DNA from: Trichopria drosophilae | Lineage: Eukaryota; Arthropoda; Insecta; Hymenoptera; Diapriidae | Assembly (NCBI GenBank): GCA_030407085.1 | Contig: CM059582.1 | Coordinates: 51,411,001 to 51,475,000, forward strand | DNA: 64,000 bases | Direction: 5' to 3' | Shown here: piece by piece, positions 25,901 through 39,385 of the stretch | Layout: each line of letters opens with the position of its first letter | Position numbering within the stretch: the stretch's first letter is position 1 | Translations under genes and position numbers: made by a program | The notes under the pieces: model-generated | Seen by the model: only the letters and a program-made list of their open reading frames with translations | What the model was told of the DNA's origin: nothing | Databases searched by the model: none

Positions 25901-28900
25901 GTCAACGAGAAAAAGAGTACGAGTAGGGCAAACCAGCGATTTACGCGACGGTCGCGTAAATCGGAAGGATGGCAGTGTGGATACAACGAGAGGCTGCGAC
26001 GTGCACTGAATCACTCATCGTACTCTCCATTCGTATCGTATCCATCTTCGTCCCTCGCTCTGTTGTCGGTACGAGTGTTCTCCAGAGGCGTCCTATTAAC
26101 TCACCATAGCCTGCTACTGCCAAGGTTACATTATTCACTACACCATGACTGGTACGAGAAAAGCAACTTATTACAACGTCCAATTGTATTTGATTCCTGA
26201 TTTGTAGAGTGATTCAGGGCGACCTGAAGAAAGCCATACGAGCACGAGGGACAAGTCGATGATGAAGTACCATGTCCCGTTCGATCGATCGTTGACTCTG
26301 GACATCGACTGACCGCGTCACAGACAATTTATTTGTCGATTCTATTTAAACATATATGGAACAAGTCTCTATTTTGGCTAAACTAATATGTTCAGATCTC
26401 GTACATACAATTTCAGGATTCACGGCCTGTAAATGCAGTGTACGTACTTCATTTACTGTTTCTGATTGTAAGTTAAAACAATTCTATAATTTAAAATGTC
26501 CTTAGCCATTTTCATCCTTATGCTTGATTTCCCGGTTTCCTACTAAATTTTTGTATGTGTACTTCCTTCTCTCATACATCTTTGCACTCGCTTTTTTCTC
26601 TCCCTTTTTCGACAGGGACGAGTCGCATTCCCCTCCCCCTCCGTGGAGGACGACCAGCCATTTCCTGAAATCCGGCAATTCTTTCGGGCGTCTTCGGAGA
26701 TGATATTTCCTCGGATCAATCCATATGGTCGCCATGGTAACCGGTCAGCCCGTCTTGTCCACCGTCGCGTCTCAAGTCTGCCACGGTTCGCCGTTCGCCG
26801 TGAACGACGAATAACTTTGCACTTTGAATAGATGCATGTGGTAACTTTATTGTTTTGAAAATATCATTTTTGTTTCAGAAACGCTCCACGATGTATATAA
26901 TATCTTTTTAATGTCACTTTCAAAATATCTGATATTAAAATTTTCATTAGAATGAAATCAGATATCCAGACCAAATTATGCATTATGCAGTTGCACCATT
27001 GACCAGGTTTCGTTTAAGTGGTTTCAATATTCAATTAAGGACAATATACTAAAGAATCTTGCAGAAAGGAAATAGATAAACGCGGAATAAGAAAGGATGA
27101 CCATTTCGCAGTGCCTCGCATCCACCCCCACATCAGGAAAAAGCCGGCACGAGCATTCTACATGCAAATTTATAGAGATCCTTCGGACACAGCCGCCTCC
27201 GGGGAACGAATCCTCCCGGGAGGTACAGCCGCCAGGACTAAGAGCGCTTCCTTGTACTGTCACTCCGCTCCTCTCGAATCAATCGCATAAATCTCGAAGC
27301 ATCGATCCACCATCGAAAAAGCTGTCTTACATATCTCCCATTCTCTCTAATGTCTCTATCAGGGATGTTTATAATATTTTACGTTCATTCAGAGTGGCCA
27401 TTTCTCACTTATAACGTGCGTCCGGAAAGAGCATCATTCATATCAAGCAAAAAGAGAATCGGTTGGTGGCTTTTGTTGAACATTAGCGCGACGAAAAATA
27501 TGCTTTTGAGGAATTATAATATCCAGATCAAGGTCAACAGTTTCTTTGTACTACCTTTCAGAATAACATGATGTTTTATCTTTTAAGCAAATCATATATG
27601 ATTTAAGAGTAAAGCATCCGAATACAGAATATAGTCACTACGAAAATATTTTCTGAAAATGGAGGAACATATTAATGTCTTTATTTATCAAGAGGAATGT
27701 ATTGTCATTTCGAAGTTTGGAAAAACTCATAGGAATTTCCTTCTATTGAAGACCTTTTCGAGAATAGATCACAGCCGTAGATATTATGCTACCCAATTTA
27801 GAAACGGTGAAGAATTTTTTGAAATTCAGTGATGACTTGGCGAATATCATTCAGTATATTCCATGGACCTGAATAGATAAAAACACGCTTAATACATCGA
27901 TCATTTTTATTTGTGTCTGACGACTAGGTAATACCTCTTTTATTTAATTATCTTTGTCCAATACTCACTTTTTATAAAATATACTATTACGTAATTTATT
28001 GAACATTGAACACTTAGATGGAAAAAGAATTCGAAAAACGCAATAGGTATATTGTTTTTATTAGTTGATTTGACAGTCAGGATAGAAAGCAACAATTACA
28101 GCTCGAGTCATGAATAATAGAACTAGTATTTATGCGTCAAGTTAAAAACCTAATCGATTTGAATACTCGACGGTATGTGCTCTGTTCTTTTTAAATTTTT
28201 TCCCACGTCGCCCTGAAGAATCTGGATCAAAATACAATCAATTAACTTAATGCACACTCGCAATTCGGCTTTTTTCGTCCCACCTTTCCTCTTTTTCCTC
28301 AGATTCGTCCGAGTAATTCTTACAGTGGTATGCAACAGTGTATAAAGTGGCGACATTCGAGTGGCCGCCGATTGCGTTACAGGTAAGATAGAGCAGTGGA
28401 TCATCATTAACCCGGATGACGCAAAACCGGAGACGTCTGATTGACAGGGCGTGCAGAGTCTTCCCGTTTTTCCTAAACCCGTCGTAAGTTCCCAGTACCG
28501 ATGAAGCCTTTTGCGAACGATCGGTTGTCCCGGAGGCGACGCCGAGACGCGAGGCAACGAAAGCGAAAAAGACGACAAAACGACGAAGGTATCGCCAGAG
28601 CGAGAAGATAGATAGGAACGGTACATGGATGGAGAGGGAACAGAAGAAGAAGCTGGCATCAGATCCGACTCGGGACAAATGGACAGTCGCGAGGCGCCAA
28701 GCTATGCCAGCCATTCGGCTCTTATTTTATGTTCGCTCCACACGTGTGAGACCGGGGCATGCGTGTGGGCATGTGTGGAGTTCTTTGCTCGAATCTGCAG
28801 AAACGTGCATCGCACTTTTGTCCGACTCCTGTGGCTAACCGGTGCGAATTCTGAGACGTTAGCCGGCCACAGTTCATTACAAGTGCTTATAACACTGTAT

Positions 28901-31900
28901 TTAATTAAATGCTTATTATTTAATTATAAAATAGCTTAATTTGTTTTGTTGTACCTCGTTATTTGCATGTCATTTTGAAAATTTGTTATTCTCTGTGAGA
29001 GAGTAGGGTCCGAAATCTAAAGTGGGCATGTTAGCACGACATAAATGAGATAGCGACCCAAGAGGTAATCGAAACGATTAGTAGTGCGCAATACATTCGG
29101 TGGTCAGTGCTGTGGGTCGATAAGACATTCCGGTCATCCCTTTTCCCTCGTAAGTAGTTTGTTTCAATTGTTCACGGAACCACTTCCGAATAAACAACTA
29201 CAGAATTACATACTAAAATTTCAAGTGAAGAGAAGTTACCTATACTCATCTCTTTATTAGTTGTATTGATGTGTATTAATAATTCAAGTACAATCAAGCG
29301 CAAAAGCTGAATGAGCAAGTCTAATTTACCATGGGAATCCTACGAGTGGACTGGCTGTTTATAACGAAAAAAAAGGTCTCATCTGTCACCTGGTGGTAAA
29401 ACGGTATATCGGAGTGAAATGAATGACAGCAACCCAGAGATCGCCGGACCTCACAACCGACACTAGAGTTCGGGGCTGCCTATCAACCGTATATCGAATA
29501 AGCGTTACGAAACATCAAGTACCAATTTGTAGGTTTGAGCACTTCATGCTGTCAATATTAAACTATTGATTTGATAGGATATACTAAACAGAAATTTCGG
29601 CGAGTCAGTTCGTGTAATAAATAATTTACTGCATAATCAATAGCAATCAGCAAGATAAATAAGTGTTTGTAATCTGCAATGACAATGGTACGAGATTTTT
29701 ATTATATCAAACAAGGACAGAATTTGCACAGTGCGCCACGTGCGCGAGTGAAAGCGGGTTATCTTTTTGTCCACTCGAAACAGGTGGTTACTAGGAAGAG
29801 CACTATCGCCTAGGGACCTCCGACATGGGACCACTTGAAGAGTCGCGTGGCCAACTCAATTACTTTCAAGGGCCTCTGAGCGCGCCGCTCTCCACTAATG
29901 CCCCGCAGTGTTACGCTCCGCATCGTGTGTACGTCCTCGCTTATAGGGCTCCGATGGAAACGTGTCGCTCCATGGTTTACGTGTATCCGAGCGAGAATTA
30001 GTGGCGAGTATAATGACGACTGTCAGCTGGAGAGTCCACTTTTATAGATATCCAATTGTAGTACTGTCAATCCTATAGATTTCCATTTAAATGAATACAG
30101 TATTTAAATATTTGCATCCTAATGTGATCTAAATGATGACAATGATCTTTTTTTTGGCATTCGAATATTCGAGAGGGATCTTACTGAGAGTTCTGTATCT
30201 TTGAAGTTCTCATCGGAAATACAATGTCATTTGGTGAAGGTGCAACATGTTAGGGTACCATGTGGTTGATGGTAGACTTATTTTGAAACGTAGCTTCCTG
30301 AATCATATGCTGATGTCTATGTCAGCATAGATATCTATGCTGTCTCTTAATGATAATGTTTGCTCTTGGATGGTTGATTTATTAATTACACTTTATTTTA
30401 TTCTGAACATCATCCAGTTGAGATCCGTGGTGCTCTTTTAGACAAAATCTAAAATTGCATCACTTGAATTATATGCTATCAGTTGCAAATAGCATAGTTT
30501 TTCTATTTCTGATGAGGAACACAAAAATTTGATCTATTCGAATTTGGTATTCCTCTAGTTGCATAGTTCACATAAAACATACCTCCCATCAAAATTCACA
30601 TACATTAGCAAAATCGTCGTTTTAAAAGAATGTTGAAATAATATTCCGAATATAGTCTCCCTTAAAATCTTAAATAATATACAACTGAGATAAGAACAGT
30701 AAAATAAGAAAGGAAATATCAATTTATATTAATTTCATAACCTTAAATTTCATCTCTGATATTTGATCTGATTGAAACTTTTCCTTAATTTTACTATTCT
30801 TGTAAAGTCTCTCCATTACTTGAATTCCCATTTCCTCTCGATAAACACCGCACCTAGCCGCAAAGGCGTTCTCTGCCAACATATTTTGGTACTTCGGTAA
30901 GAACACTATCAAAAGACATCAAGCGGTCCAGATGACTCGCGTATCCAACACAGTATCCGCGTTCTAAAGAGAAGCTGGTAGGACCGTCCTGAAGAGCACC
31001 CAAGAGTCCCATGAAGCCCGCGAAATCTTAGCGATGCTCGAGACTTTGGCTCGATTCCCTTACGGTTATTTCACCTGCTGAGAATTACCCTCGATACGGT
31101 ATCCTTATTTTCGAAGAATATCTTAACAACCGTCGTTTCATATACAATACGCGCACCAACACGAGCGTAAAGCGGGTTCGTATAAAAGCTGGCGATTCTT
31201 CGGCTGGAGAACATGTTACTAAAGGGGTAGGAGGATGAGAAGAGCTCTTTTCCTTGTCTTTTCTTATCTCTTTTCTCTTTCCACTTTCCCTGCTTTCGTG
31301 ACTTCTTCTTCCATCCCTCTCGAGGAGCATGGAAGCCAATAGGGAGAACCGATCGGCTTAATGCATATTGATGCGCGCTGAGCTAAGTGAGTGAAAAATC
31401 GCCATCGATCTACCCCCGGAAAGCGGCATTCTCTCACACTCCTTCCGATGTCTGGTGCTTTCCATTTCTGCGTTCCACCCGGAACTCTTTTCTTCTCGTC
31501 AACCCGCAACGAACCTCATTTTCCCTTTTTCTCCTTTCTTTGACATCGAAGAATCACTGGTATTGTTGCCAAGATGGCTCTTGTTTGGTGGCGAAAGTAA
31601 AAATCGAATTCGAGTCTCTATCAAATTGGACTTATTTACTTGTAGCGTTGTACTCTGGAGTTTCCCTTTTTTCTTATTCCATATGTTATATTCCTTCATG
31701 AGCATTGGTTGAGTTTTTAGCTTATTGATATCCGGTAAGTTTCCGGATTAATATCCTCGTCACATTTTCACTCAATTTTGTCCTTAGAAAGACTCATTTC
31801 TAAAAATCACCAGCAGGTCAGGGTACTTAGTCAAATCACTTACTGGCTCGAAGAAGAGACTCCTCCCAGTCTCTGATCATTTATTCAGTGAAATTACCCG

Positions 31901-33806
31901 CAACGTCAATGACTCGGTACATTCCAACACAGCAATCTTGGAATCCAGTGGTGAGTTCTCCACATTAAGGAGTACAGAAATGGCGGCGCTTTGCCCTGTT
32001 AGAAGCCCGAGGCGTGAACGGGGATTCGCTGCACATTTCCTCGGCTCCCTTATAGCATATATGTATACGTATGTTTGCGAAAGCGACAAGGCTCGTGGCA
32101 GTATCGGCGACTATACTACAGGGGACCTAGTCCATAGAACAGATGCTAAGCGTCACGGCTCGCCGATGGCTAGAAGGGTGAATCCAGATTGAGACACGGT
32201 GGATGACTCCAAATGGCGTTCGGTCCTTGACTCCCGGCGCGTTTCCCGCGAAATCGATCCAGTTTTATATCGTTCCTGTGCTCTCTTGGCCGGGCTCTAA
32301 TTTGTAATATATGTTATTAAGCAATTAATGGAAGGTTAAGTGACATATAATCCTATTATGTGTGGCGTGATTTCTCACAATCCCTGAAGGAGTCTATAAA
32401 ATTGATGTTTGGTTTCAATCATCCCATGATTATAAATTTCTTGTAAAATTATAAATGTGATTGAAATTTTATTTATCAGAGAATCCAGCAATATTGTTAA
32501 CAAACTATGCTTTTCTCTAAGTAATATACTGAGTTTTTAAATTTCTAGTCTAAAATAAAAATATTTTCGCCTTTATTTGGACCTCGTAGACGTCCGAATG
32601 AAGATCAGAAAGAATCGGAAAAAAATGATAATATTTCATACCAGGACTAATTATCTGGTTTGACAGAAAGATTTTGAAATTGGATTTATATGTTTTAATT
32701 AATAAGAACAAACAACATTATTTCTTCATCAATATTATATTTCTGTATTTCTGACACGAAATTAAAATAAGAATAACAAAATATTAAAAATGTACATATC
32801 TGAGTTAAATGTACACAGACCATGAAGTCGATTAATAATTCACATGGCACAAGTGATCCCTTTGTTGATTCAATATCTCAATTGACAAAACCAAAAATAA
32901 TTAGCCTCGCAAATATGTACTTATTTATCCGCTCATTTTTCGCTTCGGCGATTGGTTCAGATCCGCATTTGTACGCATATGCAATAGCGGGGACGCAGAC
33001 GAGTCAGCACACGCACAAGGATTCGTTTCGGAGGTTTGCTATATATATTGTGGCGTTGTATAGCGCTAGCTCGACCATTTATTTTGGGGGGTACGTCGAA
33101 CACGGAGGGTGTGACACCCCAACGACTGGGCCCCATATGCTCACTACGAGCAAGGTCCATACAGTGGCTGAGTATGTTTTGATTTCCCTAATAGACGCAT
33201 CAGGATGTAGCGCCGGGGAAGGCGGTCGATAATGACAAAGCTAGTTATTTTTCTAAAGACGATTGACATCAGTATTTATATAATGTGAAGTAATTCACAC
33301 GTATTGTTATCACACTATAGTCATAACCTACTGTCAATTAAAGACGCACAGTTTCCTTTCTTTGAAACAAAAATGTGTAAATGTCATCTGATTGCGGAGT
33401 GTAAAAATCACATTATCCATGGTTATTATGTTAAATTTTTATAAAAGTGTTAAAACTGTAACATTTAATTCTTTGTTACGGCGATCATTCATGCTTCAAG
33501 ATATTTTATATGATTGTTATGCCCCCCCCCCCCTCAATAAACGATATGTCGTTTTTTAAAGAATGAGTTTTCACTTTTTTAAATTCAGAGCACAAATATT
33601 ATTCGTGTGAATCATTAAGATCATGTCTTCTGAAAATTAACATAATATATTGATACTATTTTGATTTAATTGAAAATTTAAAGTTGTGCGGCATTGAAAT
33701 CACCTTTTGATGTCCGGACAAGAATTATGACCTACAAATAATAATTTGTACTAATTGTACTGAATCATAATTTTTTAGACTGTATGCGTTATATAATATT
33801 TAAATA
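22903..33806. other. non-coding; dense series of GC-richer islands 24.2-32.3 kb
   Basis: Islands are at about 24180-24470, 24600-25020, 25380-26340, 26500-26830, 27090-27330, 28240-28870, 29690-30020, 30930-31640, 31870-32300 and 32940-33230. Several are purine-rich on one strand (for example 28550-28670). Overlapping frames up to 169 codons exist, for example the minus frame at 28150-28659. They have overlapping rivals in other frames, no domain and no matching splice sites. Best read as a cluster of candidate cis-regulatory DNA. Confidence 0.4.
33522..33533. repeat. 12-base C run
   Basis: An uninterrupted homopolymer of C in AT-rich DNA. Its length is prone to sequencing error. Confidence 0.8.
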
Positions 33807-34040
33807 CAGTAGAGTCCCGGTATATTTGCGTCTCGCTATATTTACCACCCAGCATATTTGCCCAGTTCCGTATCGTTATATTTGTCTGTCGCCGCTCTCT
33901 TTCCCCCCACCTTGTGCGCTGGGGCCTTAGTGACGTCACGAATGTAGCGCGACTGAGGAGAGTGGGAGCAGCGTCGGTCCCCTTCTTTTGATGATTATAA
34001 CGGGTCGGGAGGTTGAAGGCGAGGAACCGGGATTCTACTG
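33807..34040. mobile_element. pogo/Tc1-type MITE, intact 234-bp copy
   Basis: The ends CAGTAGAGTCCCGG and CCGGGATTCTACTG are inverted repeats flanked by TA on both sides, the pattern of pogo/Tigger elements. The GC-rich interior contains CCCCCCACCTTG, TGACGTCACGAATGTAGCGCGAC and GAGGAGAGTGGGAG, all shared with the copies at 17745 and 56601. Non-autonomous. Confidence 0.8.
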
Positions 34041-35744
34041 TAATTGTCAGTATACGCGTTTGTAAGGAATTCTAATAGTTTATTAAAGTACAGAAAAGTA
34101 CATTTTCTTATAGGATATCATGTTCAATACAAACAAATAAAATTACTGATAACTTTTGTTGTAAATACATTTATAAAATTCTAACCGCTCATTTTTATCT
34201 TCATACAGAAATATATAGAATTTTATTAAAATCTGTTTGTCTATCATATTATCGAGAGAACTCCCTTTAAGTCAGCTTTGTCAAATATAGACCATAAATC
34301 ATTTATTAGACATTTCAAATTTCAGTCTACAACTTCGTATGCTATACTTGAATATCTTAATAAAAACCTAACTTGTTTATTTATTCTAAGAAAACAAATA
34401 AACACAGCCTAAGCCATTTCATGGATCTCTTCAATAATTAGCTAAAAATGTGTTTTTGTACAATAATTTTAAAACGACTACAACATGTCATTAAGTTAAG
34501 TAGTGCAGTGTCATGTACGATACACATCATGTCAAATATTTGTCACGCCGCGAAATGTAAACGCCTAGTCATGTCCATATTTTTCTTGATTAATAAAATA
34601 TATGTCCTCTCAATTCCTATTTAATTAAGTGAATACTCGTTTAGACTTCATTTTGCAGTTTATTATAATTAGTCACCTTTTAATGGTATGTTTACTGATA
34701 AGTATGAATAATGTAATAGAAATTTAAAAAACTCGTAGCTTCTTAAAAAGCATAAAATACATATATATCATGTTTTTATTTGGATTCATAAAAAATGTTG
34801 GCCAAAGCCTTACTGCCTTCAATAGGGTACAAATATTTTATTCAAACACTGTTCGTGAAATGCACTTCGAGCACAGTAAATATTCACCCGATTGTCACGT
34901 AAATTGCGAGAGACCTTACGATAGTTTTATTTATCTCGAATTGAGCCAAAAGGACGGAGTGCTGGCGGGACAACGCGCACATTTGCCGCGTGTCCCGTAG
35001 ATTTGCATGCATCAACGCCACAAGAGCGACTGATTGTCAATCCATACGTCATTGTGACGTCACTCAAAACGGACCCCCGCCTCCTGTTCTGGACCCGTCG
35101 GTCGCCGCAAATCGCAATCAATTAAGGTAACGATTGATTGTTACCCGTTTGGCCCGAACTTGGAGAGAATATCGAACCACGAAATCATCAACGAGAGGAA
35201 AACCGACAGCTGCGTGGCGACCGACACAAGAAAAATCAATGGAATCTAAAATACAATTCACATTTTATCGCTATCAAAAACCGTGCTGGGATTGAGTTCA
35301 CTCATTTCCATGCGAAAGGTTTGTGCGTGCTGCGAATCGACCCATTACCATATGCAATCAAATTTAGCATCGTTTCTCGCTCAACTGATGATTTCACGGG
35401 TTTCAAAGAGCTTTTAAAATATGCTGAAAATATTTAATGTTGGATTTAAGTAACAATGAATGAGTTTCGAAACAGTTGCATACATTTTGAATGCGATTGA
35501 TGTAATATAAACTATCGGACAGAATGAGGCTCCCGATTTGAATTGATGTAAAAATCTGTAAATATTGTCAAACAATTTTCCATCTTGTCAAACTTTTTAT
35601 ATTTTGTTTGTACTGAATGTTGGTTATAAACATAAATAAAAGATCGGAAATATTCTTGACTTTCGAAATGACCAGAAATTGTTTCGGCCCCCCTGTCACA
35701 AATATTTTGAATTTCAAACACTTCTGACATACTCAACGAATCTA
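34041..35744. other. non-coding; short GC-richer patch 34.85-35.35 kb
   Basis: Contains TGACGTCACTCAAAACGG near 35050 (a TGACGTCA CRE/ATF-type palindrome). A 99-codon plus frame at 35138-35437 has no recognisable features. Confidence 0.4.
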
Positions 35745-36106
35745 CACAGAAAAAAATAAGCCTTAAAATTGTTACATCTTAAATTCATCATTAAGTGACG
35801 CTTAATTTCAGCCAAAAATTTGGTTAATCTTCTTAAATTCAGTCAATATTTAGGCTTAAAGTCTTACTTTTAGACAACAAAACTGACTTTCAGCCGATAG
35901 ATTGGTTTGAAATAAGATTCGCCTAACTTAGATGCCATAAGCTCGATAAATCTTATTTTAAGCCAAAATATCGTTTAAAAGTCAGTTTTGCTCACTGAAA
36001 GTAAGACTTTAAGCCAAAACACTAACTGAATTTAAGAAAATTAACGCAATTTCGGGCTTAAATTAAGCCTCTCCTGATGATGAATTTAAGATAATTTTTT
36101 TCAGTG
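35745..36106. mobile_element. 360-bp near-palindromic TA-type MITE (family C)
   Basis: CACAGAAAAAAAT … ATTTTTTTCAGTG with TA on both sides (35743-35744, 36107-36108). The two halves are reverse complements over about 170 bp each (TCTTAAATTCATCATTAAG, GGCTTAAAGTCTTACTTT, AAAACTGACTTTCAG). The centre is TAACTTAGATGCCATAAGCTCGA. The TA duplication and CACTG-type start fit a Tc1/mariner-derived MITE. No coding capacity. Confidence 0.75.
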
Positions 36107-38668
36107 TAGTAGACCAAACTCTAATTAAAAAACAAGACTTTATCATTTGCAAAGTATAAAGTTAGTAAAGTAAAGCTGATCAAAACGAAATTTTCCGAAA
36201 GTTTGGCCGGAGTCGAATTTCACTCATTGTTTGATTTTTTTCGCCACTACTTGTTTTGTCTCAAAGGGCCGGGGGATTATTTTTGTAGTTATGGAACACC
36301 ATTGATCTCTCGTGTGATTCTCTACTCACAGGGGAAAAGTGTCACACTCGAGTTGACCACGGCCATGTCATTTTAATAATGCATGTTAATTACTTTCTGA
36401 GTGACCAGTGGAAAGCGTGACGTTCTCCTACGCTCGAATGATTATGTCGATCACTGATCGATATCTCGAAGATTCATGATACGCTGAACAAATGCGGGCT
36501 TTAATTGTTATCTTTTGATAACATCGTAATGTAAACTTACCTTCGCGTAAAAATAAAAAGTAATTTATCTACCTTTACCGACAGTCGAAGGTTGAAAAAA
36601 GTGCCTCGAGAAGTCCTTTTTAATATATAAAATAATTTTTTGTTTAAGTTGATTAAAATTTTTAGTGTCTATTCTGTCATTTATTTCACTTTTTTAATAC
36701 AGGTTATGTTGTAGTTTTTTAATTTTCATTTATTGGTAAAGTAATAAAAAATCATTTCATGAATATTCATACTATATTTAGATAGTCTAGTTCAGTATGA
36801 TCAAAATTCGTATTAAACAATTACACAATGATTTGTTTCAAGGGAAAAGTATTTAAAGAATACAATTGCATAATTAATTTTCCAGTTCAGTAATTTTAAA
36901 TATCTGATACATAAGTCTTATATAGAAATTAAAAAAACAAAGTTTTCAAAAATACCCGTGAATTTTCGATCCAAATTTCCCTTGAACGAAAGATTTTCCC
37001 TTATTATTATACGTTCGAAACAAATCGAATTTCTCTGAAAAAGTAAATGTAATCAATTTTATTTTGTTTTATCATCTATTTTTAAAAAATTGTCAAAAAT
37101 GCCTCGTGAATTATATGAAAAAGAGTTTTTCATAATAAATATCTAAGTATTACGATACACAACTATAAAAATAGTTCTCCTATTACTACATTTTATTGAA
37201 CTACTTGACAACATCTTAATTTTGTCAGATAGATTTTTTCAACATACTTGAATGTATCCAAATTTGTATACAATTTACAAAAATTAGATTTATGTATAGT
37301 TAATATCATGAATTACACGGTTCTGAAAATTTGTCACCTGATCTAAAAAAAATGACGAATAGATAAAATTCTTTAAGTATGATTGATCATTCGAGACCAT
37401 GACGTTAACATTTTCATAGCCTACATTGAATCTCGTTCGTAGAATTATGAAATTCTTGACCATTTTCTAATTATTATATCACATTTATTTTATAAGAGAC
37501 TTTTACCCATAAGTTTTTAAATCTTTTTAATATCGAGCAGATTTTTATTATCATTTTTCTTGAAACAGATCGTCATACAGGGCGATTTGCATACTTCAAT
37601 GCACAGAGTATTCATACCAGCACACCTTGAACGAGTGAGATGAATGCTACCAATTGGCATTCAGTACCTCAAGGCCATTTCGTTCGTATTTTTGGTCGGT
37701 TTTTGTTTAGAGGGTGGCATAGCACGTTGTACTTTCAATACGGCTGAGCGAGCATGTCACAATCGGCGACGACCGCCTCAATCAAAGTGGCATTGATACC
37801 CCCCGCCCATTCCGTGCTTTCTATTGTGGCTTTCAGTTTTCTCTTTCCCTCTATCTTTCATACACGGATACCAAAAATTTATTAGCCAACCGATTTGTCG
37901 AGCCACACATAAAGTACGCTTATTACGCTTATTACGGGAAGGAGATATGCCAATCGACAGTGACTTATACAATGACGCGACATGCACAAGTTTCATTTAT
38001 AAGAGGGCAAAAATCTGACGAGGAGGAACAAAAAAAAAGGAAGAAAAATGGAGAAAGAAACAGCCTCCGCAAAATTAAGCCACATGGGCGTTTCGCGCGA
38101 CACGCGACCGAACCGACCCATTACCCGGTGCATTTACGAGGCTGCGTGTGTCGTTCGTTCCCGGAACGACCATTTTCGAGATTAATTTTTCCATATTGGC
38201 AAACCGATTATACGTTGTCATGTTACCATCGACAAAAAGCTCGTTTTTCTCCTGGTGTGCGTTGTTTGCGAATTCGGCTAATTTTGTCTGGCAATGTGCG
38301 GAAGGGAACAAATTTGCTTAATGAAATCATGTAGTATAGTTTTTTAATAATTTACTACAATTTATTTTTCAATGCATATATCGTTATTTTGGACCTCCTG
38401 CCTACAATCATTTTACAGTTCATTTTTGGGTGATTAAAAGCATTATATTCTAAAGGAATGGACGAAATTTGGTGGTAAATTTAGTGTTACTTTTAGAGGG
38501 TAAATTTCTAAAAATGAAATAAATGAAATACGCTGTCTTAAATCTAAATTTCCATTGGTAATTAAGGAAACATATAGACGTTACATGATTAATTTTATTC
38601 CGTGATATTCTTATTTAGTACCTAACCATTTTTGTTTTAAACTGTAAATTTAAGTTCTTAAAAAAAAA
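36107..38668. other. non-coding; GC-richer island 37.57-38.33 kb
   Basis: AT-rich to 37560, then an island in which three frames overlap on both strands with no protein-like content. Candidate regulatory DNA only. Confidence 0.4.
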
Positions 38669-39385
38669 GGGTGCACGTCACCCGACATTTAAAAACCAGA
38701 CAGTTCAATAACAGACTTTTAAAAAACAGACGGTTTAAAAAAACACCAAAAAAATACGTCGAAAAACCGACAAATAAAAAAGCCGACAGGTCAAAATATC
38801 GATATTCTTAAAGCCGACAAGCAAACAGCCTACACACAAACAACCGATACATCTAAAAGCCGACGGTAGAAAAACCGAATTGTCGGAATACCGACAGTCA
38901 CATAACTGACACTTCGAAGAACTGACTGCCAAAAAGCCTACACATAAAAAAATAGACACATTGACAAGCGGGTAGTCAATTTTTTAAGTGTCAGTTTTTT
39001 TACTGTCGACTTTTTGAATATCGGTTTCTTGATTGTGTCGGTTTTTGAACTATTGGTACTATGAAATTCGGTTTTTGGACTATTGGTATTATGACATTCG
39101 GGTTTTGTACTATTGGTATTATGACATTCGGTTTTTACTATCGGCTTTTTGACGTTTCGGCAGTTTGTCTGTCGGTTTTTAGAATGTCGGATTTTTCACT
39201 GTCGGTTTTTTGACTATCATATTTTTCACTGTTTATTTTTCGACCTGTCGGCTTTTTGATTTGTCGGTTTTTCGACCTGCACCCTAAAAATGCATAAATA
39301 TTTTGAAGTGTCTGGCTTTAGAATGTCTGTTTTTTAAATGTCTGGTTTTTGAATATCGGGTTTTTGAAGTGCCTGTTTTGTGCTT
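38669..39385. mobile_element. composite GGGTGC-family palindrome (A with B inside)
   Basis: From GGGTGCACG (38669) to CTGCACCC (39284) the sequence is a 616-bp imperfect palindrome. The left half is AAAAACCGACA-like units, the right half TGTCGGTTTTTTGA-like units. The first about 70 bp resemble the family A end. The 100 bp after 39284 (TTTTGAAGTGTCTGG… to about 39385) is the opposite family A end. This layout fits a B-type element inserted into an A element, or an A element whose interior expanded. No protein is encoded. Confidence 0.65.

Noticed and set aside
27205..27216. CTCCCGGGAGG as a COE site
   Set aside because: The palindrome lacks the two-base spacer of TCCCNNGGGA.
28150..28659. 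169-codon minus-strand open frame
   Set aside because: It lies in a GC-rich, purine-biased island where frames on several strands overlap. There is no domain, no low-bias codon pattern and no splice support.
38735..38959. Cys-rich minus frame, similar to part of one at 43707-43940 (CRLF.LSVFR)
   Set aside because: The similarity comes from the AAAAACCGACA repeat units of the GGGTGC family.
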